64,000 nucleotides of DNA from Massilia sp. CFBP 13721 (GTDB lineage Bacteria > Pseudomonadota > Gammaproteobacteria > Burkholderiales > Burkholderiaceae_D). How positions within the stretch are numbered: position 1 is the stretch's first letter; each line of letters begins with the position of its first letter. This document shows, piece after piece, positions 17,164 to 26,074 of the stretch. The stretch spans positions 25,029 through 89,028 of the forward strand of contig NZ_JACYUY010000026.1 in NCBI RefSeq assembly GCF_014842025.1, written 5' to 3'. Made by a program: the position numbers and the translations under genes. The notes below the pieces were generated by a model that saw nothing but the letters and a program-made list of their open reading frames with translations, did no database searches and was not told the origin of the DNA.

Positions 17164-19269
17164 TTAGCGCCAGAACGGGAAGAAGTACAGCAGGGTCGCC
17201 ATGACGCCCACGATCATCACGAACGCGTAGTGATAGATGTAACCGGTCTGGAACGTACGGGTGATCGTCGAGAACCAGCCGATCATCTTGGCGCTGCCGT
17301 TGACCATCAGGCCGTCGATCAGCGCGCGGTCGCCGCCCTTCCAGAGGCCGGTACCGACGGCGCGTGCGCCGCCGGCGAACACCGCCTGGTTAAACTTGTC
17401 CATGTAGTACTTGTTGTCCAGCAGCGTGTGCAGGAACTTGAACTTGTTGTAGAACCAGGCCGGGACGCGTGGATTGACCATGTAGCAGTAGTAGGCGAAT
17501 GCAACGCCAGCCAGTGCCAGCCAGAACGGTGCGGTCTGCAGGCCGTGCAGTGCCATGGCGCCGGCGCCGTGGAACTCTTCGCGCAGGGTTTCCATCGCGG
17601 TGTGGTTTTCGCCGACGAAGATCACGTCCTTGAAGAAGTCGCCGTGCAGCATCGGACCGATCGCCAGGTAACCGATGATCACCGACGGAATCGCCAGCAG
17701 GACCAGCGGCAGGGTCACGACCCATGGCGACTCGTGCGGCTTCTGGCCAGGGGCCAGGCCGTGGTGGCCGTGGTCTTCTTCGTGGTGCGCATCCGAATCG
17801 TGCTCGGCGTGCGGGTCGGCATGGCTGTGGTCCGCGGCAACGGCTTGCTTGTGGTCGTCATGGGCATGCGAATCGTGCGCATGGGCTTTACCAAAGCGCT
17901 CTTCTCCGTGGAACACCAGGAAATACATGCGGAACGAATAGAACGCAGTCACGAACACGCCGGCCAGCACCGCGAAGTTGGCGAAACCGGCGCCCGGGAT
18001 GTTCGATGCGTGCACCGCTTCGATGATCGAATCCTTCGAGTAGAAGCCCGAGAAGAACGGGGTACCGATCAGGGCCAGCGAGCCCAGCAGCGAGGTGATC
18101 CAGGTGATCGGCATGTACTTGCGCAGGCCGCCCATGTTGCGCATGTCCTGGTCGTGGTGCATGCCGATGATGACCGAACCGGCGCCCAGGAACAGCAGTG
18201 CCTTGAAGAACGCGTGGGTCATCAGGTGGAACACGGCGACGGAATATGCCGATGCGCCCAGCGCGACCGTCATGTAGCCCAGCTGCGACAGCGTCGAGTA
18301 AGCGACGACGCGCTTGATGTCGTTCTGGATGATGCCCAGGAAGCCCATGAACAGCGCGGTGATCGAACCGATGACGATGACGAAGGACAGTGCGCCATCC
18401 GACAGTTCGAACAGCGGCGACATGCGCGCCACCATGAAGATGCCGGCGGTAACCATCGTCGCGGCGTGGATCAGTGCCGAGATCGGGGTCGGGCCTTCCA
18501 TCGAGTCGGGCAGCCAGACGTGCAGCGGGAACTGCGCCGACTTGCCCATTGCGCCGATGAACAGGCAGATGCAGGCGGCGGTCAGCAGCGGCCAGCCGAT
18601 GCCCGGCACGACCATGCCGGCCAGCTTGTCGGCTTGCAGGAAGGTTTCGCCGTAGTGCATCGTGCCCGAGGCGGCCAGCAGCAGGCCGATACCGAGGATG
18701 AAGCCGAAGTCGCCGACGCGGTTGACCAGGAAGGCCTTCATGTTGGCGAAGATCGCGGTCGGACGGGTGTACCAGAAACCGATCAAGAGGTACGAGACCA
18801 GGCCCACCGCTTCCCAGCCGAAGAACAGCTGCAGGAAGTTGTTCGACATGACCAGCATCAGCATCGCGAACGTGAACAGCGAGATGTACGAGAAGAAGCG
18901 GTTGTAGCCGTCGTCCTCGGCCATGTAGCCGATCGTGTAGATGTGCACCATCAGCGACACCGAGGTCACGACGCACATCATCATTGCCGACAGCGTGTCG
19001 ATCTGGAAGCCGACCGCCAGCTTGATGGTGCCGACCTGCATCCAGGTATAGATGTCCTGGTTGAAGGTGGCGCCATCGAGCACCGCCAGCAGGGTCTGCA
19101 CCGAGATGATCAGGGCGATCAGGACACCGAGGATGGTTGCCGAGTGGGAGACCTTGCGGCCGACCACGTTACCAAGGAACTTGGTACCGAGCAGGCCGGC
19201 AATTGCCGAGCCTGCCAGCGGCGCCAGCGGCACCGCGAGTAGGAGTGAGGAAGAAAGCTGCTCCGCCAT
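17164..19269 (-). CDS. nuoL: NADH-quinone oxidoreductase subunit L with His-rich insert
   Basis: The distal proton-pumping subunit of complex I, 701 residues, with 14 or more helices, the amphipathic lateral helix near the C-terminus and a final anchor helix. The pump residues are in FFGWEAVGLVSYLLIGFW, AQFPLHVWLPDSMEGPTP and QNDIKRVVAYSTLSQLGY. Between roughly residues 460 and 505 (DNA 17750-17893) an insert is dominated by His, Asp, Ala and Glu, with repeated HAHDS, HADPH, DAHHEE and HGHH units. The E. coli protein (613 residues) lacks it. The insert probably sits in a loop and could bind divalent metal. Confidence 0.97.
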   Translation of the reverse strand: MAEQLSSSLLLAVPLAPLAGSAIAGLLGTKFLGNVVGRKVSHSATILGVLIALIISVQTLLAVLDGATFNQDIYTWMQVGTIKLAVGFQIDTLSAMMMCVVTSVSLMVHIYTIGYMAEDDGYNRFFSYISLFTFAMLMLVMSNNFLQLFFGWEAVGLVSYLLIGFWYTRPTAIFANMKAFLVNRVGDFGFILGIGLLLAASGTMHYGETFLQADKLAGMVVPGIGWPLLTAACICLFIGAMGKSAQFPLHVWLPDSMEGPTPISALIHAATMVTAGIFMVARMSPLFELSDGALSFVIVIGSITALFMGFLGIIQNDIKRVVAYSTLSQLGYMTVALGASAYSVAVFHLMTHAFFKALLFLGAGSVIIGMHHDQDMRNMGGLRKYMPITWITSLLGSLALIGTPFFSGFYSKDSIIEAVHASNIPGAGFANFAVLAGVFVTAFYSFRMYFLVFHGEERFGKAHAHDSHAHDDHKQAVAADHSHADPHAEHDSDAHHEEDHGHHGLAPGQKPHESPWVVTLPLVLLAIPSVIIGYLAIGPMLHGDFFKDVIFVGENHTAMETLREEFHGAGAMALHGLQTAPFWLALAGVAFAYYCYMVNPRVPAWFYNKFKFLHTLLDNKYYMDKFNQAVFAGGARAVGTGLWKGGDRALIDGLMVNGSAKMIGWFSTITRTFQTGYIYHYAFVMIVGVMATLLYFFPFWR

Positions 19270-19308
19270 GTTGAACCTTATTCGTTATTGTTAATCAACC
19301 GAGACCGG

Positions 19309-19617
19309 TCAGCCCTTGAGGCTGTCGAGGTCTTCCACATTGATCGTGTCCAGGTTGCGGAACAGGACCACCAGGATCGCCAGGCCGATCGCCGATTCGG
19401 CGGCCGCGACGGTCAGGATGAAGAACACGAAGATCTGCCCCGCCGCATCGCCCAGGTAGTGCGAGAAGGCGATGAAGTTCAGGTTCACCGCCAGCAGCAT
19501 CAGTTCGATGGCCATCAGCAGGATGATGATGTTCTTCCGGTTCAGGAAGATACCGACGATCGAGATCGCGAACAGGATCGCGCCCAGGACCAGGTAGTGT
19601 GCAAGCGATACAGTCAT
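19309..19617 (-). CDS. nuoK: NADH-quinone oxidoreductase subunit K
   Basis: A 102-residue membrane subunit with three helices, homologous to mitochondrial ND4L. The two conserved glutamates of the proton path are in LLMAIELMLLAVNLNF (Glu37) and TVAAAESAIGLAILV (Glu73). Its ATG overlaps the nuoJ stop by four bases (ATGA), indicating coupled translation. The gap to nuoL is 39 bases. Confidence 0.98.
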   Translation of the reverse strand: MTVSLAHYLVLGAILFAISIVGIFLNRKNIIILLMAIELMLLAVNLNFIAFSHYLGDAAGQIFVFFILTVAAAESAIGLAILVVLFRNLDTINVEDLDSLKG

Positions 19618-20285
19618 GGGGTCTCCTTGTTCGGCGCGGCCGCGGTTGCTGCAGCAGCTGCGGCGGCCACGTTGGCTTCGTCGATGGCGCGCTGGTTCAC
19701 CGGCGCCATCTTGACGATGCGCAGGCGGTCGTTACGCTGGACGCGCACCGCGGCGCCCGGGTCGATGGCTTTGCTGTCCTTGCGCTTGCGCAGGGTCAGG
19801 GCCACGGCGGCGATGATCGCCACCAGCAGGATCACGGCGGCGATCTCGAAGCCGTAGATGTACCTGGTGTAGATCAGGCGGCCCAGTTCCTTGGTGCCGC
19901 CGATGTTCAGCGCGGCCGCTTCCGGCGTCTGGGCAAAGCCGCTGTAGCCGTTCCACAGCACCAGCGCCATCTCGATGACGACCACGGCGCCGATGATCAG
20001 GGCCATCGGCAGGTAGCCGAGGAAACCTTCGCGCATGCGGTCGACGTTAATGTCGAGCATCATGACGACGAACAGGAACAGCACCATGACCGCGCCGACG
20101 TACACCAGCACCAGCACGATGGCGAGGAACTCGGCCTTCAGCAGCAGCCAGATGCCGGCGGCGTTGAAGAACGCGAGCACGAGGAACAGCGCGGCGTGCA
20201 CCGGGTTCTTCGCAGTGATGACGCGCAGCGCGGACAGCACCATGATGGCCGCGAAGACGTAGAACAAACCAGTTGTGAATTGCAT
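19614..20285 (-). CDS. nuoJ: NADH-quinone oxidoreductase subunit J
   Basis: A 223-residue membrane subunit (ND6 homologue) with five helices in the first ~165 residues. The family segment LKAEFLAIVLVLVYVGAVMV, which carries the pi-bulge helix, is clear. After the last helix the protein continues with a basic segment and a 20-residue Ala-rich tail that is probably unstructured. It follows nuoI by 19 bases and overlaps nuoK. Confidence 0.97.
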   Translation of the reverse strand: MQFTTGLFYVFAAIMVLSALRVITAKNPVHAALFLVLAFFNAAGIWLLLKAEFLAIVLVLVYVGAVMVLFLFVVMMLDINVDRMREGFLGYLPMALIIGAVVVIEMALVLWNGYSGFAQTPEAAALNIGGTKELGRLIYTRYIYGFEIAAVILLVAIIAAVALTLRKRKDSKAIDPGAAVRVQRNDRLRIVKMAPVNQRAIDEANVAAAAAAATAAAPNKETP

Positions 20286-20304
20286 GACTTGACGGGCCTT
20301 TTTC

Positions 20305-20793
20305 TTATCGGTACTTCGCGTCAGCCGCTCTAGCGGCAGCGATGTCGGCTTCGTAGCGGTCGCCCACGGCCAGCAGCATCTCTTTGGTGTAGTAGAGATC
20401 GCCGCGCTTTTCGCCGTGGTATTCCAGCACGTGGGTCTCGACGATCGAGTCGACCGGGCAGGACTCTTCGCAGAAGCCGCAGAAGATGCACTTGGTCAGG
20501 TCGATGTCGTAGCGCGTGGTGCGGCGGGTGCCGTCTTCGCGCTGCGCCGACTCGATCGTGATGGCCATCGCCGGGCACACCGCTTCGCACAGTTTGCAGG
20601 CGATGCAGCGCTCTTCCCCGTTCGGGTAGCGGCGCAGCGCGTGCAAGCCGCGGAAGCGGTTCGACATCGGCGTCTTTTCTTCCGGATACTGCACGGTGAT
20701 CTTGCGCGACAAGGCGTACCGGCCCGTCAGGGCCAGACCCTTGAACAGTTCGGACAGCATCAGGCTGCCGAGGATTTCTTTGATTCGGTTCAT
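20305..20793 (-). CDS. nuoI: NADH-quinone oxidoreductase subunit I
   Basis: A 162-residue peripheral subunit that carries clusters N6a and N6b and passes electrons to N2 in NuoB. The two 4Fe-4S motifs are CIACKLCEAVCP and CIFCGFCEESCPVD. The ATG at 20793 (MNRIKEILG) gives the usual betaproteobacterial length; a frame open further upstream to 20862 overlaps nuoH and is rejected. The gene lies 14 bases after nuoH. Confidence 0.98.
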   Translation of the reverse strand: MNRIKEILGSLMLSELFKGLALTGRYALSRKITVQYPEEKTPMSNRFRGLHALRRYPNGEERCIACKLCEAVCPAMAITIESAQREDGTRRTTRYDIDLTKCIFCGFCEESCPVDSIVETHVLEYHGEKRGDLYYTKEMLLAVGDRYEADIAAARAADAKYR

Positions 20794-20807
20794 TTTGATG
20801 TGCTTCC

Positions 20808-21890
20808 TTACTTCCAGATATTCCAGGACGTCTGCATGACGCCGGCCACCAGCACCAGCCACACCAGCGTGATCGGAATGAACACTTTCCAGCCCAGGCG
20901 CATGATCTGGTCATAGCGGTAACGCGGGAAGGTGCCGCGGACCCAGATCATCATCGAGACCAGCGCGAACATCTTCAGGAACAGCCAGAAGAAGCCGCCG
21001 AAGGCGCCGCCGAATTCCAGGAACGAGAACGGTGCGTGCCAGCCGCCGAGGAACATGATCGATGCCAGGGTGGCGATCAGGATCATGTTGGCGTATTCGG
21101 CCAGCATGAACATCGCGTACGACATGCCCGAGTACTCGACCATGTGGCCGGCGACGATCTCCGACTCGCCTTCCACCACGTCGAACGGGTGGCGGTTACA
21201 TTCGGCCAGGCCGGAGACGAAATAGATCACGAACAGCGGCAGCAGCGGCAGCCAGTTCCACGACAGGAAGTTCAGGCCGTTGGACGCTGCCATGCCGACG
21301 TTCTGGCCGGCGACGATGTCCGAGAAGTTCAGGCTGCCCGAGACCATCAGCACCACGACCATCACGAAACCCATCGGGATTTCATAGGAAATCATCTGGG
21401 CCGAAGCGCGCATCGCGCCCATGAACGAGTACTTCGAATTCGACGACCAGCCGGCGATGATGATGCCGTAAACTTCGATCGAGGTAATCGCCAGGAGCAG
21501 CAGCAAGCCGGCGTTGACGTTGGCCAGCGCCGCGTCCGGGCCGAAAGGCACGACCGACCAGGCGGCCAGTGCCGGCATGATCGTCATGATCGGGCCCAGC
21601 ACGAACAGCTTGGTGGTGGCTTTCGCCGGAATGACGATCTCTTTCAGCAGCAGTTTGACCGCATCGGCGATCGGCTGCAGCAGGCCCATCGGACCGACGC
21701 GGTTCGGGCCGACGCGGATCTGGATCCAGCCGATCAGCTTGCGTTCCCACAGGGTGGCGTAAGCGACCAGGCCCATCAGCGGCAGCAGCACGCACAGAAT
21801 CTTGGCCACGGTCCAGGCCAGCGGCCAGACCGGGCCCAGCAGCGATTCGCCGCCGGTATAGATGTTATCGATAAAACCGGGCGTTGCCAT
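20808..21890 (-). CDS. nuoH: NADH-quinone oxidoreductase subunit H
   Basis: A 360-residue membrane subunit (ND1 homologue) with eight helices that forms much of the quinone tunnel. Conserved blocks include ERKLIGWIQIRVGPNRVGPMGLLQ (described here by its ends, residues ~49-72), SEIVAGHMVEYSGM with the loop glutamates, and PRYRYDQIM near the C-terminus. Its ATG overlaps the last base of the nuoG stop codon (TAATG arrangement). Confidence 0.98.
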   Translation of the reverse strand: MATPGFIDNIYTGGESLLGPVWPLAWTVAKILCVLLPLMGLVAYATLWERKLIGWIQIRVGPNRVGPMGLLQPIADAVKLLLKEIVIPAKATTKLFVLGPIMTIMPALAAWSVVPFGPDAALANVNAGLLLLLAITSIEVYGIIIAGWSSNSKYSFMGAMRASAQMISYEIPMGFVMVVVLMVSGSLNFSDIVAGQNVGMAASNGLNFLSWNWLPLLPLFVIYFVSGLAECNRHPFDVVEGESEIVAGHMVEYSGMSYAMFMLAEYANMILIATLASIMFLGGWHAPFSFLEFGGAFGGFFWLFLKMFALVSMMIWVRGTFPRYRYDQIMRLGWKVFIPITLVWLVLVAGVMQTSWNIWK

Positions 21891-24253
21891 TACTTGCCCT
21901 CCCCTGCTTTTTCAACTGCTTTTTCAATGGAAATCGAACCGAACATCGCGCCCAGCGTGGCCGTTGCCGGATGCGCGGCGGCGACGCGGACGACGTTCGC
22001 CGGCAGGCGCGCGTCGATGTCGGCGACCAGCAGCGCGCTGCCGTTGCCTTGCGTGACTTTCACCACGTCGCCGGCCTTCACGCCCAGCTTTTCAGCCAGC
22101 GCCTTCGGCAGGCGTGCCAGCGGCTGCTGGCCATCGGCCGTACGCAGCAGCGGTTCCGAACGGCGCGCGATGGCGTCGGCGAAATAGATCGGCACGTCGG
22201 CGATACGCTGCAGCGAACCGGACTCTTCACGGTCCGCCGCTGCGGCACGGTTGGCTGCCGACGGGGCCAGCTTGGCCACGTTGTTCAGCTTGCTGGAGTG
22301 ATCGGTTACACCTTTACCCAGCGCTTCGTCGCGGATCGATTCGGCGGTGTCGTAGTCAAAACCTTGCAGGCCGAGCAGGTTGCCCAGCACGCGCAGCACT
22401 TTCCAGGCCGGACGGGTCTCGCCCAGCGGTTTCACCGTGCCGTTGAAGCTCTGTGCGCGGCCTTCGCAGTTCACGAAGGTACCGGCGGTTTCGGTAAACG
22501 GCGAGATCGGCAGCAGCACGTCGGCATACTCGAAACCATGCTTGAACGGCGACATGGCGACGACCATCTCGGCGCCGGCCAGTGCGGCGACGGCTTGCTG
22601 CGGATTGGCCGCATCGAGTTCCGGTTCCGCGTTAAGCAGAACATAAGCCTTCTTCGGTACGCTGAACAAATCGGCATTGCTCGTGGCGCCCACCAGGTGG
22701 CCGCCGACCGTGTTCGCCGCTTCGACGAAATAACCGAACTTGGCGCCGGTGGCGTTGGCGATCCATTGCGCGGCGGCGTGGATCTGCGATGCCTGCGGAT
22801 GGTGCGTCACGGCGTTACCGAGCAGGATCGCGCCCGGCACCTCGCCGTCGATCGCGCTAAGGGAAGCGGCGATGGCTTTGGCCACGTCGCCGGCCTGCAC
22901 GTTCTCGAAGCCGCTTGGCGCTGCGGTTTCCTTGGCGGCGGCAACGGCCGAGACCACTTCCGACAGCACGGCCAGCCAGTCAGCCGGCGCGGCGATGAGC
23001 TTGTTGGCGGTCGGGATCAGGTTGTCGTCATCAGCGCCGTGCAGGATCGACAGCTTGGCGCCGGCTTTCACAGCGGTACGCAGGCGGGTCGCGACCAGCG
23101 GGTGGTCCTTGCGCAGGAACGAACCGATCACGAAGGCACGTTTCAGGTTCGACAGCTCGGCGATCGGCATGCCCAGCCATGGCGTGACGGCACCGTCCAG
23201 CGCGAAATCGCTCTGGCGCAGGCGGAAGTCGACGGCGTTGACGCCGAAGCCGCGCATGGCTTTGTTCAGCAGGAACAGTTCTTCGACGGTCGAGTGCGCG
23301 GTGGCGACGGCGGCGATGCTGTCGGCGCCGTGCTCGTGACGGATGTTGCGCAGGCCGTGGGCGACGTATTCCAGCGCCGTCTGCCAGTCGGTCTCTTGCC
23401 ACTGCCCGCCCTGCTTGATCATCGGATTGATCAGGCGGTCGGCATTGTCCAGCGCTTCGTACGAGAAGCGGTCCTTGTCGGACAGCCAGCATTCGTTGAT
23501 GTGCTCGTTCTCGAGCGGCAGCACGCGCATCACTTTACCGCCCTTGACCTGGACGATCAGGTTGGTGCCGAGCGAGTCGTGCGGCGACACCGACTTGCGG
23601 CGCGACAGTTCCCATGGACGAGCGCTGTAGCGGAAAGGTTTACTAGTCAGCGCGCCGACCGGGCACAAGTCGATCATGTTGCCCGACACTTCCGAGTCGA
23701 CGGTCTTGCCGACGAAGGTCGTGATTTCCGAGTGCTCGCCGCGGCCCAGCATGCCGAATTCCATCACGCCGGCCACTTCCTGGCCGAAACGTACGCAACG
23801 GGTGCACTGGATGCAGCGCGCCATCTCTTCCATCGAGATCAGCGGGCCGGCTTCTTTCGGCGTGACCACGCGCTTTTCTTCGTTGTAGCGCGAATTGCTT
23901 TTACCGTAGCCGACGGCCAGGTCCTGCAGCTGGCATTCGCCGCCCTGGTCGCAGATCGGGCAATCGAGCGGGTGGTTAATCAGCAGGAATTCCATGACCG
24001 ACTTCTGCGCCGCAACAGCCTTGTCGCTGTGGGTGCGCACGATCATGCCCGGCGACACTGGCGTGGCGCAGGCAGGCATCGGCTTCGGTGCTTTTTCCAC
24101 TTCGACCAGGCACATGCGGCAGTTGGCGGCGATCGACAATTTCTTGTGATAGCAGAAGTGCGGAATGTAAGTTCCGAGTTTGTTTGCGGCGTCCATCACC
24201 ATGGAACCTGGTGCGACTTCGACTTTTTTGCCGTCTAATTCAATTTCAACCAT
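21890..24253 (-). CDS. nuoG: NADH-quinone oxidoreductase subunit G
   Basis: A 787-residue subunit of the NADH-dehydrogenase arm. N-terminal iron-sulfur sites are seen in order: the 2Fe-2S ligands of N1b (PHFCYHKKLSIAANCRMC), the His-Cys3 site of N5 (HPLDCPICDQGGECQ) and the N3/N4-type site CIQCTRCVRF, plus a later cysteine group near ICLVDL-like IDLCPVGALTS. The rest is the molybdopterin-oxidoreductase-like fold without cofactor, ending in an Ala-rich domain. Normal length for betaproteobacteria. It follows nuoF by 21 bases. Confidence 0.98.
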   Translation of the reverse strand: MVEIELDGKKVEVAPGSMVMDAANKLGTYIPHFCYHKKLSIAANCRMCLVEVEKAPKPMPACATPVSPGMIVRTHSDKAVAAQKSVMEFLLINHPLDCPICDQGGECQLQDLAVGYGKSNSRYNEEKRVVTPKEAGPLISMEEMARCIQCTRCVRFGQEVAGVMEFGMLGRGEHSEITTFVGKTVDSEVSGNMIDLCPVGALTSKPFRYSARPWELSRRKSVSPHDSLGTNLIVQVKGGKVMRVLPLENEHINECWLSDKDRFSYEALDNADRLINPMIKQGGQWQETDWQTALEYVAHGLRNIRHEHGADSIAAVATAHSTVEELFLLNKAMRGFGVNAVDFRLRQSDFALDGAVTPWLGMPIAELSNLKRAFVIGSFLRKDHPLVATRLRTAVKAGAKLSILHGADDDNLIPTANKLIAAPADWLAVLSEVVSAVAAAKETAAPSGFENVQAGDVAKAIAASLSAIDGEVPGAILLGNAVTHHPQASQIHAAAQWIANATGAKFGYFVEAANTVGGHLVGATSNADLFSVPKKAYVLLNAEPELDAANPQQAVAALAGAEMVVAMSPFKHGFEYADVLLPISPFTETAGTFVNCEGRAQSFNGTVKPLGETRPAWKVLRVLGNLLGLQGFDYDTAESIRDEALGKGVTDHSSKLNNVAKLAPSAANRAAAADREESGSLQRIADVPIYFADAIARRSEPLLRTADGQQPLARLPKALAEKLGVKAGDVVKVTQGNGSALLVADIDARLPANVVRVAAAHPATATLGAMFGSISIEKAVEKAGEGK

Positions 24254-24274
24254 TTGATCGTTACCTGACCTGGC

Positions 24275-25570
24275 TTAAAGGTATGCGGGCACTAGACACT
24301 GCTTGTGCTCGATGTGATGAATGAATTCCTCACGGAAGTTCTTGATCATGGCTTCGACCGGCATCGCGGCGGCTTCGCCGAGTGCGCAGATCGTGCGGCC
24401 CTTGATGTTGAACGCGACGTTGTTCAGGAGCTCGATGTCCTCCGGGCGGCCCTGGCCGTTTTCGATACGGTGCACCATGCGGTACAGCCAGCCGGTGCCT
24501 TCGCGGCACGGCGTGCACTGGCCGCACGACTCTTCGTAATAGAAGTAGGACAGGCGCAGCAGCGACTTGACCATGCAGCGCGTTTCGTCCATGACGATGA
24601 CGGCGCCCGAACCGAGCATCGATCCCGCTTTCGCGATCGAATCGTAGTCCATGTCCGTTTCCATCATGACTTCGCCACGGATCACCGGCGCCGACGAACC
24701 GCCTGGAATCACGGCCTTGATCTTCTTGCCACCGCGCATGCCGCCGGCCAGCTCGAGCAGCTTGGCGAACGGGGTGCCCAGCGGAATCTCGTAGTTGCCC
24801 GGACGCTCGACGTCGCCCGAGATCGAGAAGATCTTGGTGCCGCCGTTGTTCGGCTTGCCCATCGCCATGTAGTTTTCCGGGCCGACGTTCAGCAGGAACG
24901 GCACCGCGGCGAAGGTCTCGGTATTGTTGATCGTGGTCGGCTTGCCGTACAGGCCGAACGAGGCCGGGAACGGCGGCTTGAAGCGCGGCTGTCCCTTTTT
25001 ACCCTCGAGCGACTCCAGCAGTGCGGTCTCTTCGCCGCAGATGTAGGCGCCGTAGCCGTGCGCGGCGTGCAACTGGAAGTTGAACGTCGAACCCATGATG
25101 CCATCGCCCAGGAAACCGGCGGCGCGCGCCTCTTCCAGCGCTTCTTCGAAACGCAGGTATTCCTGGAAGATCTCGCCGTGGATGTAGTTGTAGCCCACGG
25201 TGATGCCCATCGCGTAGGCGCCGATGGCCATGCCTTCGATCAGCGCGTGCGGGTTGTAGCGAATGATGTCGCGGTCCTTGAACGTACCCGGCTCGCCTTC
25301 GTCGGTGTTGCAGACGAGGTATTTCTGGCCAGGGAACTGGCGCGGCATGAAGCTCCACTTCAGGCCGGTCGGGAAACCGGCGCCGCCGCGGCCGCGCAGG
25401 CCCGAGGCCTTCAGGTCGGCGATGACCTGTTCCTGGGTGACGCCACCCTCGAGGATACGGCGCAGGGCCGAATAGCCGCCGCGCTTGACGTAGTCTTCCA
25501 GGTGCCAGTTTTCGCCGTTCAGATCCTTCAGGATCAGCGGATTGATGTGACGGTCGTGCAGGCTGGTCAT
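24275..25570 (-). CDS. nuoF: NADH-quinone oxidoreductase subunit F
   Basis: The 431-residue subunit that binds NADH and FMN and holds cluster N3. Motifs are GRGGAGFPTGLKW (nucleotide loop), GAYICGEETALLESLEG (FMN site) and SCGQCTPCREG (4Fe-4S). The start codon shares a base with the nuoE stop (TAATG). It works with NuoE and NuoG as the electron-input module of complex I on the cytosolic side. Confidence 0.99.
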   Translation of the reverse strand: MTSLHDRHINPLILKDLNGENWHLEDYVKRGGYSALRRILEGGVTQEQVIADLKASGLRGRGGAGFPTGLKWSFMPRQFPGQKYLVCNTDEGEPGTFKDRDIIRYNPHALIEGMAIGAYAMGITVGYNYIHGEIFQEYLRFEEALEEARAAGFLGDGIMGSTFNFQLHAAHGYGAYICGEETALLESLEGKKGQPRFKPPFPASFGLYGKPTTINNTETFAAVPFLLNVGPENYMAMGKPNNGGTKIFSISGDVERPGNYEIPLGTPFAKLLELAGGMRGGKKIKAVIPGGSSAPVIRGEVMMETDMDYDSIAKAGSMLGSGAVIVMDETRCMVKSLLRLSYFYYEESCGQCTPCREGTGWLYRMVHRIENGQGRPEDIELLNNVAFNIKGRTICALGEAAAMPVEAMIKNFREEFIHHIEHKQCLVPAYL

Positions 25571-26055
25571 TACTTGATTTCCTTCAGTTCATCCACCAGG
25601 GCGTCGATCTTGTCGTTGCTCATGAACGAGCACATGCGGTGGTTATTCACCAGCATGACCGGCGCATCGCCGCAGGCGCCCATGCACTCGCCCTCTAACA
25701 CGGTGAACTGGCCGTCTTCGGTGGTGCCGCGGAACTCGACGCCGAGCTTGTGCATCAGGTGGTGGGCGGCACGCTCGCCGCCGGACAAGGCGCACGGCAG
25801 GTTGGTGCACACGGTGATCTTGTGCTTGCCGACCGGGCGGGTGTTGTACATGTTGTAGAAGGTCGCCACTTCCTGCACGGCGATGGCCGGCATGCCGATG
25901 TAGTCGGCGACTTCCTGCATGGTATCGGGCGACAGCCAGCCCAGTTCGACCTGGGCGTGGGCCAGCGCGGCCATCACGGCCGATTGACGCTGGTCCGCCG
26001 GGTACTTGCCCAGCTCGCGGTCGATTTTTTTATAGCACTGCTCGGATAACAACAT
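25570..26055 (-). CDS. nuoE: NADH-quinone oxidoreductase subunit E
   Basis: A 161-residue thioredoxin-like subunit with the 2Fe-2S cluster N1a. The ligands are in CTNLPCALSG and CMGACGDAP. I chose ATG 26055 (MLLSEQCYKK), because the usual family start follows at once; the frame extends ten residues further to 26085, inside the end of nuoD. Thus nuoD and nuoE are 19 bases apart. Confidence 0.97.
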   Translation of the reverse strand: MLLSEQCYKKIDRELGKYPADQRQSAVMAALAHAQVELGWLSPDTMQEVADYIGMPAIAVQEVATFYNMYNTRPVGKHKITVCTNLPCALSGGERAAHHLMHKLGVEFRGTTEDGQFTVLEGECMGACGDAPVMLVNNHRMCSFMSNDKIDALVDELKEIK

Positions 26056-26074
26056 AATCTTTCTGCCTTTGAAC

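Noticed and set aside
17230..19242. 670-codon plus-strand frame opposite nuoL
   Set aside because: Antisense shadow of nuoL; composition is dominated by Arg, Gln, His and Asp, and no family motif is seen.
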